Assembly: GCF_002777975.1 (NCBI RefSeq)
Contig: NZ_NGVS01000023.1
Span: 255,700 to 319,699, forward strand
From: Shewanella carassii
Lineage (GTDB): Bacteria; Pseudomonadota; Gammaproteobacteria; Enterobacterales; Shewanellaceae
Length of the DNA stretch: 64,000 nt
Direction: 5' to 3'
The first letter of the stretch is position 1. Each line of letters begins with the position of its first letter. Made by a program: the position numbers and the translations under genes. The notes under the pieces are model-generated. The model saw only the letters and a program-made list of their open reading frames with translations. It was not told the DNA's origin and did no database searches. Of the stretch, positions 1 through 9,931 are shown one piece after another.

Positions 1-11
1 AGCTCAGTCCT

Positions 12-1793
12 TCAGACTTCAGCTTTGTCGGCCGCCTTTTCAGCAACCTTGATACCCAATTCCACCAGTTGTTGTGGATTGGCCTCACCCGGTGCATTCG
101 TCAGCGGGCAGGCTGCGGTAGTGGTTTTCGGGAACGCCATCACGTCACGAATCGAGCTGGCGCCTGTCATCAGCATTACCAGACGGTCGAGACCGAAGGC
201 CAAACCTGCGTGCGGTGGTGTGCCGTAGCGCAGCGCTTCCAGCAGGAAGCCGAATTTTTCTTTGGCTTCTTCATCTGTGATCCCGAGAATACGGAATACT
301 GTGGCCTGCATCTCCTGATTATGGATACGTACAGAGCCGCCACCGAGTTCGGTACCGTTGAGTACCATATCATAAGCGTCGGATACCGTCTCGGCCGGGT
401 TGGCTTCCAGCTCGGCCGGAGTCACGCCCCGCGGCGCGGTAAACGGATGGTGCACTGCGTACAAACGGCCGTCGGCCTTCTCGAACATAGGGAAGTCCAC
501 CACCCACAGCGGCGCCCACTCACCCTGGAGCAGGTTGAAATCTTCACCCAGCTTCAGACGCAGCGCGCCCATGGCTTCGGCAACCACGTTGGCCTTGTCG
601 GCACCAAACAGAATGATATCGCCGCTTTGCGCGCCGGTGCGTTCCAGCAGCGCCTTGACGATATCTTCATTGAGGAACTTGAGCACAGGTGACTGAATGC
701 CTTCCATGCCGGCAGCCAGGTCGTTGACCTTCATCCAGGCCAGACCGCGGGCGCCATAGATACCGACATACTTGGTGTAGTCGTCTATCTGCTTACGGGA
801 CAGCTCAGCGCCGCCCGGCACCCGGATAACCGCCACTCGGCCTTCAACATCGTTGGCCGGGCCGTTGAATACCGCAAACTCAACATCCTTGACCAAATCA
901 GCCACGTCCACCAGTTCCAGTGGGTTACGCAGATCCGGCTTGTCGGAACCGAAACGGCGCATGGCTTCGGCATAGGTCATGGTCGGGAATTCACCCAGGT
1001 CCACGTTGAGCAATTCGAGGAACAGACCGCGCACCATCTCCTCGGTCTTTTGCATCACCTGCTCAGAGCTCATGAAAGAGGTTTCGATATCAATCTGGGT
1101 AAATTCAGGCTGACGGTCGGCGCGCAAGTCTTCATCGCGGAAGCACTTGACGATTTGGTAGTAACGGTCGAAACCTGACATCATCAACAGCTGTTTGAAC
1201 AGCTGAGGCGACTGAGGCAAGGCGAAAAACTGCCCCTTGTAAGTGCGGCTTGGCACCAGATAGTCACGGGCGCCTTCCGGCGTGGCCTTGGTCAGAATGG
1301 GGGTTTCGATATCCAAAAAACCATTGCTGTCCATAAAACGACGCACGGCACTGGTGACCTTGGCACGGAAAATCAGTCGCTGGGCCATTTCCGGACGACG
1401 CAGATCCAGATAGCGATACTTAAGACGCTGCTCTTCGCTGTTGTTCTGGAAGTTATCCATACTCAGCGGCAGAGGGTCAGCGGCGTTGATTATGGTCAGT
1501 TCCTTACCCAGCACCTCGATTTCGCCGGTACGCATATGAGCGTTGACCTGGCTGTCGGGACGGGCTCTGACCACACCTTTCACCTGGACACAGAATTCGC
1601 TGCGCAGTGTGCTGGCGACATCGAAAACCTCAGGCAAGTCCGGGTCATATACTACCTGGATCAATCCTTCACGATCCCGGAGATCCAAAAACACCACACC
1701 ACCCAAGTCGCGGCTACGGTTTACCCAACCCACCAGGGTCACTTCTTGTCCAACGTGGGACTTGTTTACGTCCCCACAATAATGACTGCGCAT
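12..1793 (-). CDS. aspS: Aspartyl-tRNA synthetase
   Basis: Class II synthetase charging tRNA(Asp) with aspartate in the cytoplasm; 593 residues, the usual length of the bacterial type with a GAD insertion domain. The N-terminal OB-fold anticodon-binding domain ([11 protein letters not shown]) comes first. Class II motif 2 is seen at [18 protein letters not shown] and motif 3 at [15 protein letters not shown] near the C-terminus. I chose the ATG at 1793, giving MRSHYCGDV, because an AGGA lies about 10 bases upstream and family members begin here; an in-frame start 17 codons further upstream would add a non-conserved leader. The stop codon is only 11 bases from the window edge, so the downstream neighbour is not visible. 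Product call is secure. Confidence 0.97.
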   Translation of the reverse strand: MRSHYCGDVNKSHVGQEVTLVGWVNRSRDLGGVVFLDLRDREGLIQVVYDPDLPEVFDVASTLRSEFCVQVKGVVRARPDSQVNAHMRTGEIEVLGKELTIINAADPLPLSMDNFQNNSEEQRLKYRYLDLRRPEMAQRLIFRAKVTSAVRRFMDSNGFLDIETPILTKATPEGARDYLVPSRTYKGQFFALPQSPQLFKQLLMMSGFDRYYQIVKCFRDEDLRADRQPEFTQIDIETSFMSSEQVMQKTEEMVRGLFLELLNVDLGEFPTMTYAEAMRRFGSDKPDLRNPLELVDVADLVKDVEFAVFNGPANDVEGRVAVIRVPGGAELSRKQIDDYTKYVGIYGARGLAWMKVNDLAAGMEGIQSPVLKFLNEDIVKALLERTGAQSGDIILFGADKANVVAEAMGALRLKLGEDFNLLQGEWAPLWVVDFPMFEKADGRLYAVHHPFTAPRGVTPAELEANPAETVSDAYDMVLNGTELGGGSVRIHNQEMQATVFRILGITDEEAKEKFGFLLEALRYGTPPHAGLAFGLDRLVMLMTGASSIRDVMAFPKTTTAACPLTNAPGEANPQQLVELGIKVAEKAADKAEV

Positions 1794-1981
1794 CTGCTTT
1801 ATATCCTTTATTCCGGCCTGCTGAGCTCTGGAACGATTCAACACGATAAGAGCGGCATTATAGAGAAAATCTGCCGCTTACCAAAGTACTTCACTTTCAG
1901 ACGGTGAAGTATCAAACAGTTTGCTCCCTTTGACCAGTGGCTGAAACCAGGTCAAGGCACGAGCGTTCAAAATAACAACAA

Positions 1982-4798
1982 TCAGGCACTACGATAACAA
2001 CTGCCGCCACTCTCTTTGGCGCGATACATGAGTTGATCGGCCCGTTTGAGCAGTTCGATGGCGTTGTCGCCATCCACCGGATACACGCTGATCCCGACAC
2101 TGAGCGACAGCTGTACACTGATGTTTTGCCACTTGAGTGGCCCGGCAAGCGATTGGATCAAATTATCCGCCACCTGACAGACGGCATCGAAATCCTGAAT
2201 TCTATTGAGGATCACCACAAACTCGTCACCGCCAAAGCGCACCAGTGTATCAGATTTGCGGATCACGGCGGCCAGGCGCTGGGTGACCAGCACCAACATT
2301 CTGTCACCCACCTCATGACCATAGGTATCGTTAATGGCTTTGAAGCCATCGACATCCAAAAACAGCACCGCAAAACGCTCCTGCTCCCTGGCATGTTGCA
2401 AAAATGCCTGCTCCAGCCTGTCATCGAGCAGTGCCCTGTTGGGTAAGCCGGTGAGCGGATCGTGATTGGCAAGGTGTGCCATCTTGAGCTCTGCCTCACG
2501 CCTTAGGGTAATTTCCCGACTGAGACGTCGATTGAGTTGTAATACCAGCAGCACAATAAACAGTGCAATCAAGAGTGCCAGCAGAAAATAGCCCAGCCAT
2601 GTCTTATATTGTTGACTCTTATCGGTGATCACAGTGCCAACCCATTTTTCATGGATCCTTTGCCGTTGGCTGTTATCTATACCGCTTATTACCCGATTAA
2701 TCAAAGGCACCAAGGGCTTATAGCCGGGTGTGACACCAATATGGCTCTTTTGATCGGCCATGTCGGTTATCAGGTTCATCTTCAGCGCCGGATATTGCCC
2801 GGTAGAAAGTGCCGAGGCCAGTGACACCACTTTATCGATAAAGAGATCCGCCCTTCCCTGATTGACCGCCTCCAATCCTTCACGCATACCGGGCACCAAC
2901 ACTGGGCTTATGCCCTGGCTCTTGGCCATGAGTTCACCGGCGAGCTGATAGCCTTCGACAATCGCCACCCGCTGGCCATTGAGTTGCCCCAAGCTATAAA
3001 GATTCAAATGTTCGGCAGTAGACACCATGGCCCAGGGCGATGGCCAATAACCATCAGAAAAAGCCAGCGTGACATTTTGTTCATCTCTCGCCGCCAGACT
3101 GGCCGCCATCGCCACTTCGCCGCTGCCAAGCGCCTTGAGAAGATCGCGCCACTCATCGAAAGCCACGGGCAGCAGTTTTAGCCCCAACTGCTGCGCCACC
3201 CTAGTCATCACATCGGCGTTAATTCCAGCAAACTGCCCCTGCTCATCCTTGAATTCAAAGGGTGGCCAATCCTTGAGATAGCCCACTTTAAGCTCGGGCA
3301 AACTATCAAGATAGCCTAGCTCGGCCTGAGTCAATGGCAGCCGACTCTGCTCCCTGCTGTAAACATGATCGTCACTATTGAGCATCCATTTGTTTTCCAG
3401 CGCCGCCAACTCATTGCGGGTCAGCAGGTTAAAGCCGGCGATGAGCCTTTGGGTCAGGCCCTCATCCTGCCTGCGGGTCAACACATAGATATCTGAGCTG
3501 AACTGCAAGGCTTGTGCTTGTTGGTAACCGGCCCAGAGTCCATGAGTCAACAGATAGTGCTGCGTCCAGGCCGAGGGCGAGACAAAGCCTGAGATATCGC
3601 CACGGTCGGCGGCGTTGATCATGGCATCGAGAGAGTCAAAATACTTGAGCTGTACCTTGGGCAAGGCCTGTTTCAGCTCTGTGATATAGGGCGATGATGG
3701 GAAAATGCCTAAGCGTTTGCCATCCAAAAGTGCCAACGAATCCACCACCTGGCCTTTGAGAAACAGACGGCTGCTTTGGGTGTGTAAGTGCCAGGCACGT
3801 TTGAGTCCGGAGCTGAGGTCATCACTTTCCGGGTAGCCTATATGGGCGTCGACAATACCCTGTTTGACCTGCTCCAGAGTACTGTTCATGCTACCGGCAA
3901 CAAACTCCACCGGTACCCCGGTTTTGGCAGACCATTTGTGCCAGATATCCACATACAGGCCATGGGGTAAACCATCCGGGCCAAGATCGGAAAACGGCTC
4001 CATATTCAGTGGCATGGCAACCGTGATCCCATGCTGTTCGGCATGATAGCCCAGCCAGCGCCTCTGGGTCTGGATGATAAACTCAGGAGTGATCTGGGCA
4101 AAGCCACTATCGATTTCGGCCACTAAGGCCTGCTTGCCCTTGGCAACAGCCGGTGCCACTTGTGAATGCTTGATCAGCATCCGATTGGCGGTGGGATATT
4201 GCTGGGCAATACTGCGCGCCAACTGCCGGTCACGAAGATAACCATCCATGCCGGCAAACGCTTTGATTTCTCCTGCGGATACGGCGTTGAGCAACGCATT
4301 ACGTCCGGGATAGAAGGTAAATGCCAGTCCGGGTTCCAACGCCTTAAGATCCGACTCGTGGGATGAGCCTTTGACTATCCCTATCCGGTACGGCAGCAGT
4401 TTATCAAAGCTATCCTTGTGCCTCAGTTCAGAGTGCAGATAGAGGTAGGTATCAATACGACTGATGGGCTTGGCAAATTCAAACTCTGCTTCGCGCTCCG
4501 GGGTCAGCGCCAACGCCAGATGCACATCCGCCTTGCCTTCTTTAAGCTGCTTCAGGGAATCGTCCCAATGCCGCGCCACCAGTGTGATGGGCCTTTGATT
4601 GACCCGGCTCCATTCCTGCCAAAGGTCCACCAATATCCCCTGAGGCTGGCCGGTATCATCAACAAATTGGTAGGGATAACTGTCCTCCCCCATCACGATA
4701 ACGAGTGGCTTGGCGGGAGAAACCGTTTGATTGGCCGCGTCCAGCGGCAGACATACGAGCACACACAATAGACTCAAAAGAGAGGTCAGCGATTTCAA
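1982..4798 (-). CDS. Diguanylate cyclase with three tandem periplasmic solute-binding domains
   Basis: 938-residue inner-membrane sensor predicted to make cyclic di-GMP. A signal peptide (about residues 1-21) is followed by three successive SBP_bac_3-type domains (roughly 30-250, 255-475 and 505-725), which bind amino-acid-like ligands in related proteins. One transmembrane helix (YFLLALLIALFIVLLVLQL) leads to a C-terminal GGDEF domain. The active-site loop GGDEF is intact near residue 856, and RKSD lies five residues before it, matching the RxxD inhibitory I-site, so product feedback is expected. The start codon is TTG, with AGGA about 10 bases upstream; it is preferred because it yields a complete signal peptide. 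It is transcribed away from cmoA. The ligand cannot be told from sequence. Confidence 0.88.
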   Translation of the reverse strand: MKSLTSLLSLLCVLVCLPLDAANQTVSPAKPLVIVMGEDSYPYQFVDDTGQPQGILVDLWQEWSRVNQRPITLVARHWDDSLKQLKEGKADVHLALALTPEREAEFEFAKPISRIDTYLYLHSELRHKDSFDKLLPYRIGIVKGSSHESDLKALEPGLAFTFYPGRNALLNAVSAGEIKAFAGMDGYLRDRQLARSIAQQYPTANRMLIKHSQVAPAVAKGKQALVAEIDSGFAQITPEFIIQTQRRWLGYHAEQHGITVAMPLNMEPFSDLGPDGLPHGLYVDIWHKWSAKTGVPVEFVAGSMNSTLEQVKQGIVDAHIGYPESDDLSSGLKRAWHLHTQSSRLFLKGQVVDSLALLDGKRLGIFPSSPYITELKQALPKVQLKYFDSLDAMINAADRGDISGFVSPSAWTQHYLLTHGLWAGYQQAQALQFSSDIYVLTRRQDEGLTQRLIAGFNLLTRNELAALENKWMLNSDDHVYSREQSRLPLTQAELGYLDSLPELKVGYLKDWPPFEFKDEQGQFAGINADVMTRVAQQLGLKLLPVAFDEWRDLLKALGSGEVAMAASLAARDEQNVTLAFSDGYWPSPWAMVSTAEHLNLYSLGQLNGQRVAIVEGYQLAGELMAKSQGISPVLVPGMREGLEAVNQGRADLFIDKVVSLASALSTGQYPALKMNLITDMADQKSHIGVTPGYKPLVPLINRVISGIDNSQRQRIHEKWVGTVITDKSQQYKTWLGYFLLALLIALFIVLLVLQLNRRLSREITLRREAELKMAHLANHDPLTGLPNRALLDDRLEQAFLQHAREQERFAVLFLDVDGFKAINDTYGHEVGDRMLVLVTQRLAAVIRKSDTLVRFGGDEFVVILNRIQDFDAVCQVADNLIQSLAGPLKWQNISVQLSLSVGISVYPVDGDNAIELLKRADQLMYRAKESGGSCYRSA

Positions 4799-4945
4799 GT
4801 GCTTATTTCCTGGTAAGGCAATGTAATTATTTTGTTATTCCCGAGCTATTAGACAAAAAATTTGCGTCAATTACCAGAGCACACTTGCTGCTTTCAGGCG
4901 GGATTAGCTAAAATGCGCCACTGATTTTCCCGCACAAGATTTCAG

Positions 4946-5677
4946 ATGAACACTTCTCAAGACACCATATATGCGACTGACTGCGGTCAGGTCTCAGACT
5001 TTGCTTTTGATGACAGGGTAGCCGGCGTATTCAGCGATATGATCCGCCGCTCTGTGCCGGGTTACGGCCAGATCATCAACACCATTGGCGACTTCGCCGA
5101 ACGCTTTGTGACACAAGACAGTAAAGTCTATGATTTAGGGTGTTCTCTTGGCGCGGCAACTTTGAGTATTCGTCGGCGCATTGAAGGTAAGGGCTGCGAG
5201 ATTATCGCCGTCGACAACTCACCGGCGATGACCGAGCGCTGCCAAGAGTATCTCAATGCTTATGTCAGCGATACCCAAGTGCAGCTTATTTGTGGTGATA
5301 TTCGTGATATCGCCATCGAAGACGCCTCCTTGGTGGTACTCAATTTTACTTTGCAGTTTCTGCCGCCCGAGGATCGCGATACCCTGATCCAGAAAATATA
5401 TGCCGGCTTAAGACCCGGTGGCGCCTTGGTGCTGTCGGAGAAAATCCGCTTCGGCGATGAAGTTATCCAGCAAGTACTGGATGAACATCATCTGGATTTC
5501 AAACGCGCCAATGGCTATAGCGAGTTGGAGATCAGCCAAAAGCGCAGCGCACTGGAAAACGTGATGAAACCCGATCAACTCGACAATCACTACAACAGAT
5601 TATCCCAGGCCGGTTTTGCCCATTACGGTGTCTGGTTTCAGTGCTTCAATTTCACATCCATGGTAGCTATCAAGTGA
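4946..5677 (+). CDS. cmoA: Carboxy-S-adenosyl-L-methionine synthase CmoA
   Basis: Makes carboxy-SAM from SAM and prephenate, the donor used by CmoB to build 5-oxyacetyluridine at the wobble position of tRNAs. The 243-residue protein has the Rossmann methyltransferase fold, with motif I at [17 protein letters not shown] and an acidic motif II at [10 protein letters not shown]. Length and the opening residues agree with the family. It is the first gene of a two-gene unit: its TGA overlaps the GTG start of cmoB as GTGA, so the two are probably translationally coupled. The 147-bp gap upstream separates it from the divergent cyclase gene and should hold the promoter. Confidence 0.96.
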   Translation: MNTSQDTIYATDCGQVSDFAFDDRVAGVFSDMIRRSVPGYGQIINTIGDFAERFVTQDSKVYDLGCSLGAATLSIRRRIEGKGCEIIAVDNSPAMTERCQEYLNAYVSDTQVQLICGDIRDIAIEDASLVVLNFTLQFLPPEDRDTLIQKIYAGLRPGGALVLSEKIRFGDEVIQQVLDEHHLDFKRANGYSELEISQKRSALENVMKPDQLDNHYNRLSQAGFAHYGVWFQCFNFTSMVAIK

Positions 5678-6642
5678 TCAGTTTCAGTAACTTCTATCAA
5701 CAGATTGCCGACTCTAATCTGCAGCATTGGCTGGAAACACTGCCAGCCAAACTCGGCGATTGGCAAAGAGAGCACAAGCACGGCGCCTTGCCCAAGTGGG
5801 AGAAAGTGCTCGCCAAGCTCAACTACCCCGCCCCCGACCGGCTGGATTTCAAAGACAGTGTCACCATTGGCTCAGGTGAGCAACTGGCTGCTGGTCAACG
5901 GGAAAAACTGGAAAACCTGCTGCAGTTGCTGCACCCCTGGCGCAAGGGACCGTTTCATATTCACGGCATTCATATCGATACCGAGTGGCGCTCCGATTGG
6001 AAGTGGGAGCGGGTCGCGCCTCATATCAGCCCTTTGGCAGGCAGGACTGTGCTGGACGTGGGTTGCGGCAGCGGTTATCACATGTGGCGCATGTATGGTG
6101 AAGGCGCCAAAATGGTGGTCGGTGTCGACCCCTCTTCACTATTTTTATGCCAGTTCGAAGCGGTCAAACGCCTCGCCGGCGGCACTCCGCCGGTGCACCT
6201 GCTGCCTTTGGGTATAGAAGAACTGCCACCACTGGATGCCTTCGATACTGTGTTCTCCATGGGGGTGCTGTACCACAGGCGCTCTCCCATTGACCACTTG
6301 TTACAATTGCGTGATCAATTGCGAACCGGAGGTGAACTCATTTTGGAGACTTTGGTCATAGATGGTGATGAAAATGCCGTACTCGTGCCCCAGGATAGAT
6401 ATGGCAAGATGAATAATGTATGGTTTATTCCGTCCGTTGCCGCGTTGCAACTTTGGCTTGAGAAGTGCGATTTTCGTGAGGTTCGCTGTGTCGATGTCGA
6501 TGTCACTTCACTGGCCGAGCAACGCTCCACGCCCTGGATGCGCAACGAATCTCTGGTGGATTACCTCGATCCGACCGACATCAATTTAACAGTGGAAGGT
6601 TACCCCGCCCCCAAACGGGCCACCTTTATCGCAATTAAGTAA
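5674..6642 (+). CDS. cmoB: tRNA U34 carboxymethyltransferase CmoB
   Basis: Transfers the carboxymethyl group of carboxy-SAM to 5-hydroxyuridine at position 34 of tRNA, the step after CmoA. The 322-residue protein has motif [16 protein letters not shown] in mid-protein and the family segment [21 protein letters not shown] place the start at GTG 5674, which gives (V/M)[19 protein letters not shown] as in other CmoB proteins and overlaps the cmoA stop by four bases. A GTG further upstream at 5641 would read through the end of cmoA and lacks support. Product call is secure; the start rests on the overlap and on recalled homologues. Confidence 0.96.
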   Translation: MISFSNFYQQIADSNLQHWLETLPAKLGDWQREHKHGALPKWEKVLAKLNYPAPDRLDFKDSVTIGSGEQLAAGQREKLENLLQLLHPWRKGPFHIHGIHIDTEWRSDWKWERVAPHISPLAGRTVLDVGCGSGYHMWRMYGEGAKMVVGVDPSSLFLCQFEAVKRLAGGTPPVHLLPLGIEELPPLDAFDTVFSMGVLYHRRSPIDHLLQLRDQLRTGGELILETLVIDGDENAVLVPQDRYGKMNNVWFIPSVAALQLWLEKCDFREVRCVDVDVTSLAEQRSTPWMRNESLVDYLDPTDINLTVEGYPAPKRATFIAIK

Positions 6643-6703
6643 GTCGAGTTCACCGAACCCAATATAAGTGACGCAATCTGGAAAACAGAATACAGGAAGC
6701 AAC

Positions 6704-7468
6704 ATGTTGAAACAGATGATTTCAATCGCCGTCATGGCCTCCATGGCAACACTTGCCGGCGGCTGCGCCAGCACTCAGGAAGTGGCAAATGCCCCAGTGC
6801 CGGTCGACGCCCAGACCTTGCAGTCCAACCTCGCCTCTCAGGAAGCCAGCATAGTCAATGTGATTGCCCAGGCTCAGAATCAACAACAGCAGCATCTGGA
6901 TGCCTTGAATACTCAACTTGAAGGCCTGCAACAGCAGGTGAAGAAACTGCAGCAGCCCCCCAAGGAAATTATCAAGGAAGTTGAAGTCCCTGCGCCCTGT
7001 GAAGCTTCGCCCATTGGCGACAAATATGTTCTCGGCGAAGTTGAGAGCGTCTTTATCGATGAGTTAAATGCCAGCTTCGATACCCGTATCGATACCGGCG
7101 CCGAATCCTCTTCACTCGATGCCCGCAACATTATTCTGTTTGAGCGTGATGGCGCTCAGTGGGTGAGATTCGATGTGATGATCAATGGCGCGGATGCACC
7201 GGGAAAAACCTTCGAATCCAAGGTGGTGCGTTTTGTCCGTATCAAGCAAGAGGCCGATGAAAAAGACGATCGCCGTCCGGTGATCCATGCCCACCTCAAA
7301 ATAGGCAAATATGCTGCCGAAACCGACCTTAACCTTACCGACCGCAGTCACCTCGAATACCCTTTACTGCTCGGCCGCAAGTTTATGAAAGACATAGCCG
7401 TTGTCGATGTAGGCCAAGCTTACCTGCACGGTAAAGCCAAAGACTTAGTGATTTCGAGCCATAAATAG
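6704..7468 (+). CDS. Retropepsin-like (RimK-associated 'ATP-dependent zinc protease' family) lipoprotein
   Basis: 254-residue exported protein. MLKQMISIAVMASMATLAGGC is a lipoprotein signal ending at Cys21, followed by a coiled-coil stretch rich in Gln (about residues 45-85). The C-terminal half carries DTRIDTGAESSSLDA, the DTGA active-site signature of retropepsin-like aspartyl proteases, in the family historically mislabelled ATP-dependent zinc protease (PF05618). The start is the ATG at 6704 with AGGAAG just upstream; an ATG/GTG-type start 12 codons earlier would spoil the signal. It heads a cluster with a 7TM inactive transglutaminase and a RimK-like ligase, so it may cleave or remodel the ligase product or a partner protein in the periplasm; that role is inference. 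Confidence 0.85.
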   Translation: MLKQMISIAVMASMATLAGGCASTQEVANAPVPVDAQTLQSNLASQEASIVNVIAQAQNQQQQHLDALNTQLEGLQQQVKKLQQPPKEIIKEVEVPAPCEASPIGDKYVLGEVESVFIDELNASFDTRIDTGAESSSLDARNIILFERDGAQWVRFDVMINGADAPGKTFESKVVRFVRIKQEADEKDDRRPVIHAHLKIGKYAAETDLNLTDRSHLEYPLLLGRKFMKDIAVVDVGQAYLHGKAKDLVISSHK

Positions 7469-7476
7469 GAGCGGTA

Positions 7477-8982
7477 ATGCATTCACGGAAACCTTTCTAC
7501 CTGGTGGTAGCTCTGCTGTTTATTGTTGGGCTCAGCGCCAGTATTTATCGCGGTATTGAGCACAATGTCCCCTTCCTGCCCGGTGAGCAGGTACAGAGTT
7601 GGGCAATCGATGCCAAGGTAAGCTTTCAGGGTACAGGAGGCCCGGCAGAAGTCTCTTTTTCTCTGCCACAGGATCCGGCATTTGAAGTCTTGATGGAAAA
7701 CGCCACCTCCCCGGGTTATGGCCTGACCATCAGCAACAATGAACAGGGCCGCCGCGCGCTCTGGTCTATTCGCCAAGCCAATGGCCAGCAGGATCTCTAT
7801 TACAAGGTCACCCTGATCCCCACAGGCCGTGAGGAACTCAAGGCTCAGGAAGAACCCCTGCCCCCGGCACCTTATATCTGGTCTGCGACCGAGGAAGCCG
7901 CCGCCGAACAGGTCATGAACGAAGCCTGGTCCCGCAGTGCCGGTAACCTCTCTTTTGCCCGCGAGCTCATGCGCGCCATTGCTGGCCGTGATCGCAGTCA
8001 AAATATAGAACTGCTGCTCTCGGCTAACTCACCCACCAAGCTGTTTGTCCATATGCTCAACAGCCGCGGTATCCCGACTCAGGAAGTCAATGGGCTGTAT
8101 CTGGAAGATCAGCGCCGTCGGCAACAGTTGTCTCCCTTTGTCGAAGTCTATCAGGACGGTAAATGGCACCTGTTCGATCTGGTCAAAGGCACAGAGGGCC
8201 GTCCGGAAAACATGGTGCTGTGGGAGCGTAGTGGTAAATCGGTATTGGACGTACTGGGTGGCAGCAACTCCCAGGTCAACTTCTCCATGCTGAAAGACAC
8301 ACGTTCAGCCCTGGCGACCTCCATTGATATGATGGCCAAAAACAGCGCCTTCGACTTTTCCCTCTATCAACTTCCGCTGGAAGAGCAGAGCCTGTTCAAG
8401 GGTATTTTGCTGATCCCCATCGGAGTGCTGATGGTGGTATTCCTTAGAGTTATCATAGGCATCAAGACTTCAGGTACCTTCATGCCTGTGCTTATCGCCC
8501 TGGCCTTTATCCAGACCACACTGCTGACCGGCCTGATAGGTTTCCTGCTGATTGTGGCCTTTGGCTTGATGATCCGCTCCTATCTATCGCATCTGAACCT
8601 GTTGCTGATTTCGCGAATATCGGCGGTTATCATAGTGGTGATAGGTATCATAGGCCTGTTTACCCTGCTGTCGTACAAGTTTGGCCTCAGTGAAGGACTG
8701 ACTATCACCTTCTTCCCAATGATCATTCTCGCCTGGACCATTGAACGTATGTCTATCCTCTGGGAAGAGGAAGGCGCCAAAGAGGTGATGGTGCAAGGTG
8801 GCGGTTCACTCCTGGTAGCCACTCTGGCTTATCTGGCCATGAGCGCCACTTGGGTACAGCACTGGGTGTTCAACTTCCTGGGTATTCATTTGGTGATCCT
8901 GGCACTGGTGCTGCTGATGGGGCAGTACACGGGTTATCGACTGCTGGAGCTCAAGCGCTTCAAGCCACTGGCAGGAGAATAA
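7477..8982 (+). CDS. Inactive transglutaminase-like domain fused to seven-transmembrane region
   Basis: 501-residue membrane protein, starting 8 bases after the retropepsin gene. An N-terminal membrane anchor (FYLVVALLFIVGLSASIY) is followed by a periplasmic region of about 280 residues. Part of this resembles a transglutaminase fold (KLFVHMLNSRGIPTQEVNGLY, then FVEVYQDGKWHLFDLV). The nucleophile Cys and the HxW histidine expected of active transglutaminases are absent, and only the WHLFD aspartate remains. About seven hydrophobic helices fill residues 305-490. This architecture is known next to RimK-like ligases and retropepsin-like proteins; the biochemical role is not established to my knowledge. 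Binding or presenting a peptide-like ligand is the simplest guess. Confidence 0.85.
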   Translation: MHSRKPFYLVVALLFIVGLSASIYRGIEHNVPFLPGEQVQSWAIDAKVSFQGTGGPAEVSFSLPQDPAFEVLMENATSPGYGLTISNNEQGRRALWSIRQANGQQDLYYKVTLIPTGREELKAQEEPLPPAPYIWSATEEAAAEQVMNEAWSRSAGNLSFARELMRAIAGRDRSQNIELLLSANSPTKLFVHMLNSRGIPTQEVNGLYLEDQRRRQQLSPFVEVYQDGKWHLFDLVKGTEGRPENMVLWERSGKSVLDVLGGSNSQVNFSMLKDTRSALATSIDMMAKNSAFDFSLYQLPLEEQSLFKGILLIPIGVLMVVFLRVIIGIKTSGTFMPVLIALAFIQTTLLTGLIGFLLIVAFGLMIRSYLSHLNLLLISRISAVIIVVIGIIGLFTLLSYKFGLSEGLTITFFPMIILAWTIERMSILWEEEGAKEVMVQGGGSLLVATLAYLAMSATWVQHWVFNFLGIHLVILALVLLMGQYTGYRLLELKRFKPLAGE

Positions 8983-8983
8983 A

Positions 8984-9931
8984 ATGAATTTTGCCTGGCC
9001 ATGGCAGCTACGCCGCGCTGGCGTGCTGAATATGAACAAGCGCAATATCGACTATATTGGCCGCTACAATCCGCGCAAGTTTTACAAACGGGTGGACGAC
9101 AAGCTCACCACCAAGCAACTGGCGCTTGCCAATGATATTGCCGTACCCGATCTGATAGGCGTGGTGCGCGAGCAACACGGTATCAATAGCATTCCCGAGC
9201 AGGTAAAAGATCGTAGCGGCTTTGTGATCAAACCCTCCAAAGGCTCGGGCGGCAAAGGGATCTTGGTGATCACCCATGTGGAAAATGGTCGCTTCTATAA
9301 GCCCAACGGCAATGAAGTCACCCCGAGCGAGGTCGATCGCCACGTTTCCAATATCCTCAGCGGCCTGTTCTCCCTCGGTGGCAAGCCGGATGTGGCCATT
9401 ATTGAGGGCTTGATTGAGTTCGATCCCGTATTCGATGGCTTCAGCTATGAAGGGGTTCCGGATATCCGCCTGATAGTGTTCAAGGGTTTTCCTGTGATGG
9501 GAATGCTCAGGTTGTCCACCGCCGCTTCCGATGGCAAGGCCAACCTGCACCAGGGTGCGGTTGGTGTCGGCTTGGATATCGCCACCGGCCGTGGCCTGCA
9601 TGCGGTGCAGTTTGACCGCCCGGTCGATTTGCATCCGGATACGGGGCGTAACCTGATTGAAATCGAGGTGCCCCATTGGGACACCTTGCTGCACACGGCC
9701 TCAAGTGCCTATGAGATGTGCGAACTGGGGTATCTGGGAACCGATATGGTACTGGATCAAAACAAGGGACCACTGCTGCTGGAGCTCAACGCCCGACCCG
9801 GGCTTGCCATCCAGATAGCCAATGGCATGGGGATATTGCCAAGGTTGCAGCATGTGGAAAGAATGACGGGCAAACCCATGTCAGTGGAAGAACGGGTCGC
9901 TTATGCCAAGAAGCACTTTGCCAGCCGCTAA
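8984..9931 (+). CDS. RimK-like alpha-L-glutamate ligase-related ATP-grasp protein
   Basis: 315-residue cytoplasmic ATP-grasp enzyme of the RimK-related family, starting 1 base after the preceding stop. FVIKPSKGSGGKGILVI (around residue 75) is the ATP-grasp nucleotide-binding glycine loop. DIRLIVFKGFPVMGMLRLS and the late LLLELNARPGLAIQIANG contain the basic and metal-binding residues (E-x-N) expected for catalysis, so it looks active. Family members are predicted to add amino acids, typically glutamate, to an amine or carboxylate acceptor; the substrate here is unknown. The fixed neighbourhood (retropepsin-like, inactive transglutaminase-7TM, ligase) suggests one pathway spanning the inner membrane. 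Confidence 0.88.
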   Translation: MNFAWPWQLRRAGVLNMNKRNIDYIGRYNPRKFYKRVDDKLTTKQLALANDIAVPDLIGVVREQHGINSIPEQVKDRSGFVIKPSKGSGGKGILVITHVENGRFYKPNGNEVTPSEVDRHVSNILSGLFSLGGKPDVAIIEGLIEFDPVFDGFSYEGVPDIRLIVFKGFPVMGMLRLSTAASDGKANLHQGAVGVGLDIATGRGLHAVQFDRPVDLHPDTGRNLIEIEVPHWDTLLHTASSAYEMCELGYLGTDMVLDQNKGPLLLELNARPGLAIQIANGMGILPRLQHVERMTGKPMSVEERVAYAKKHFASR

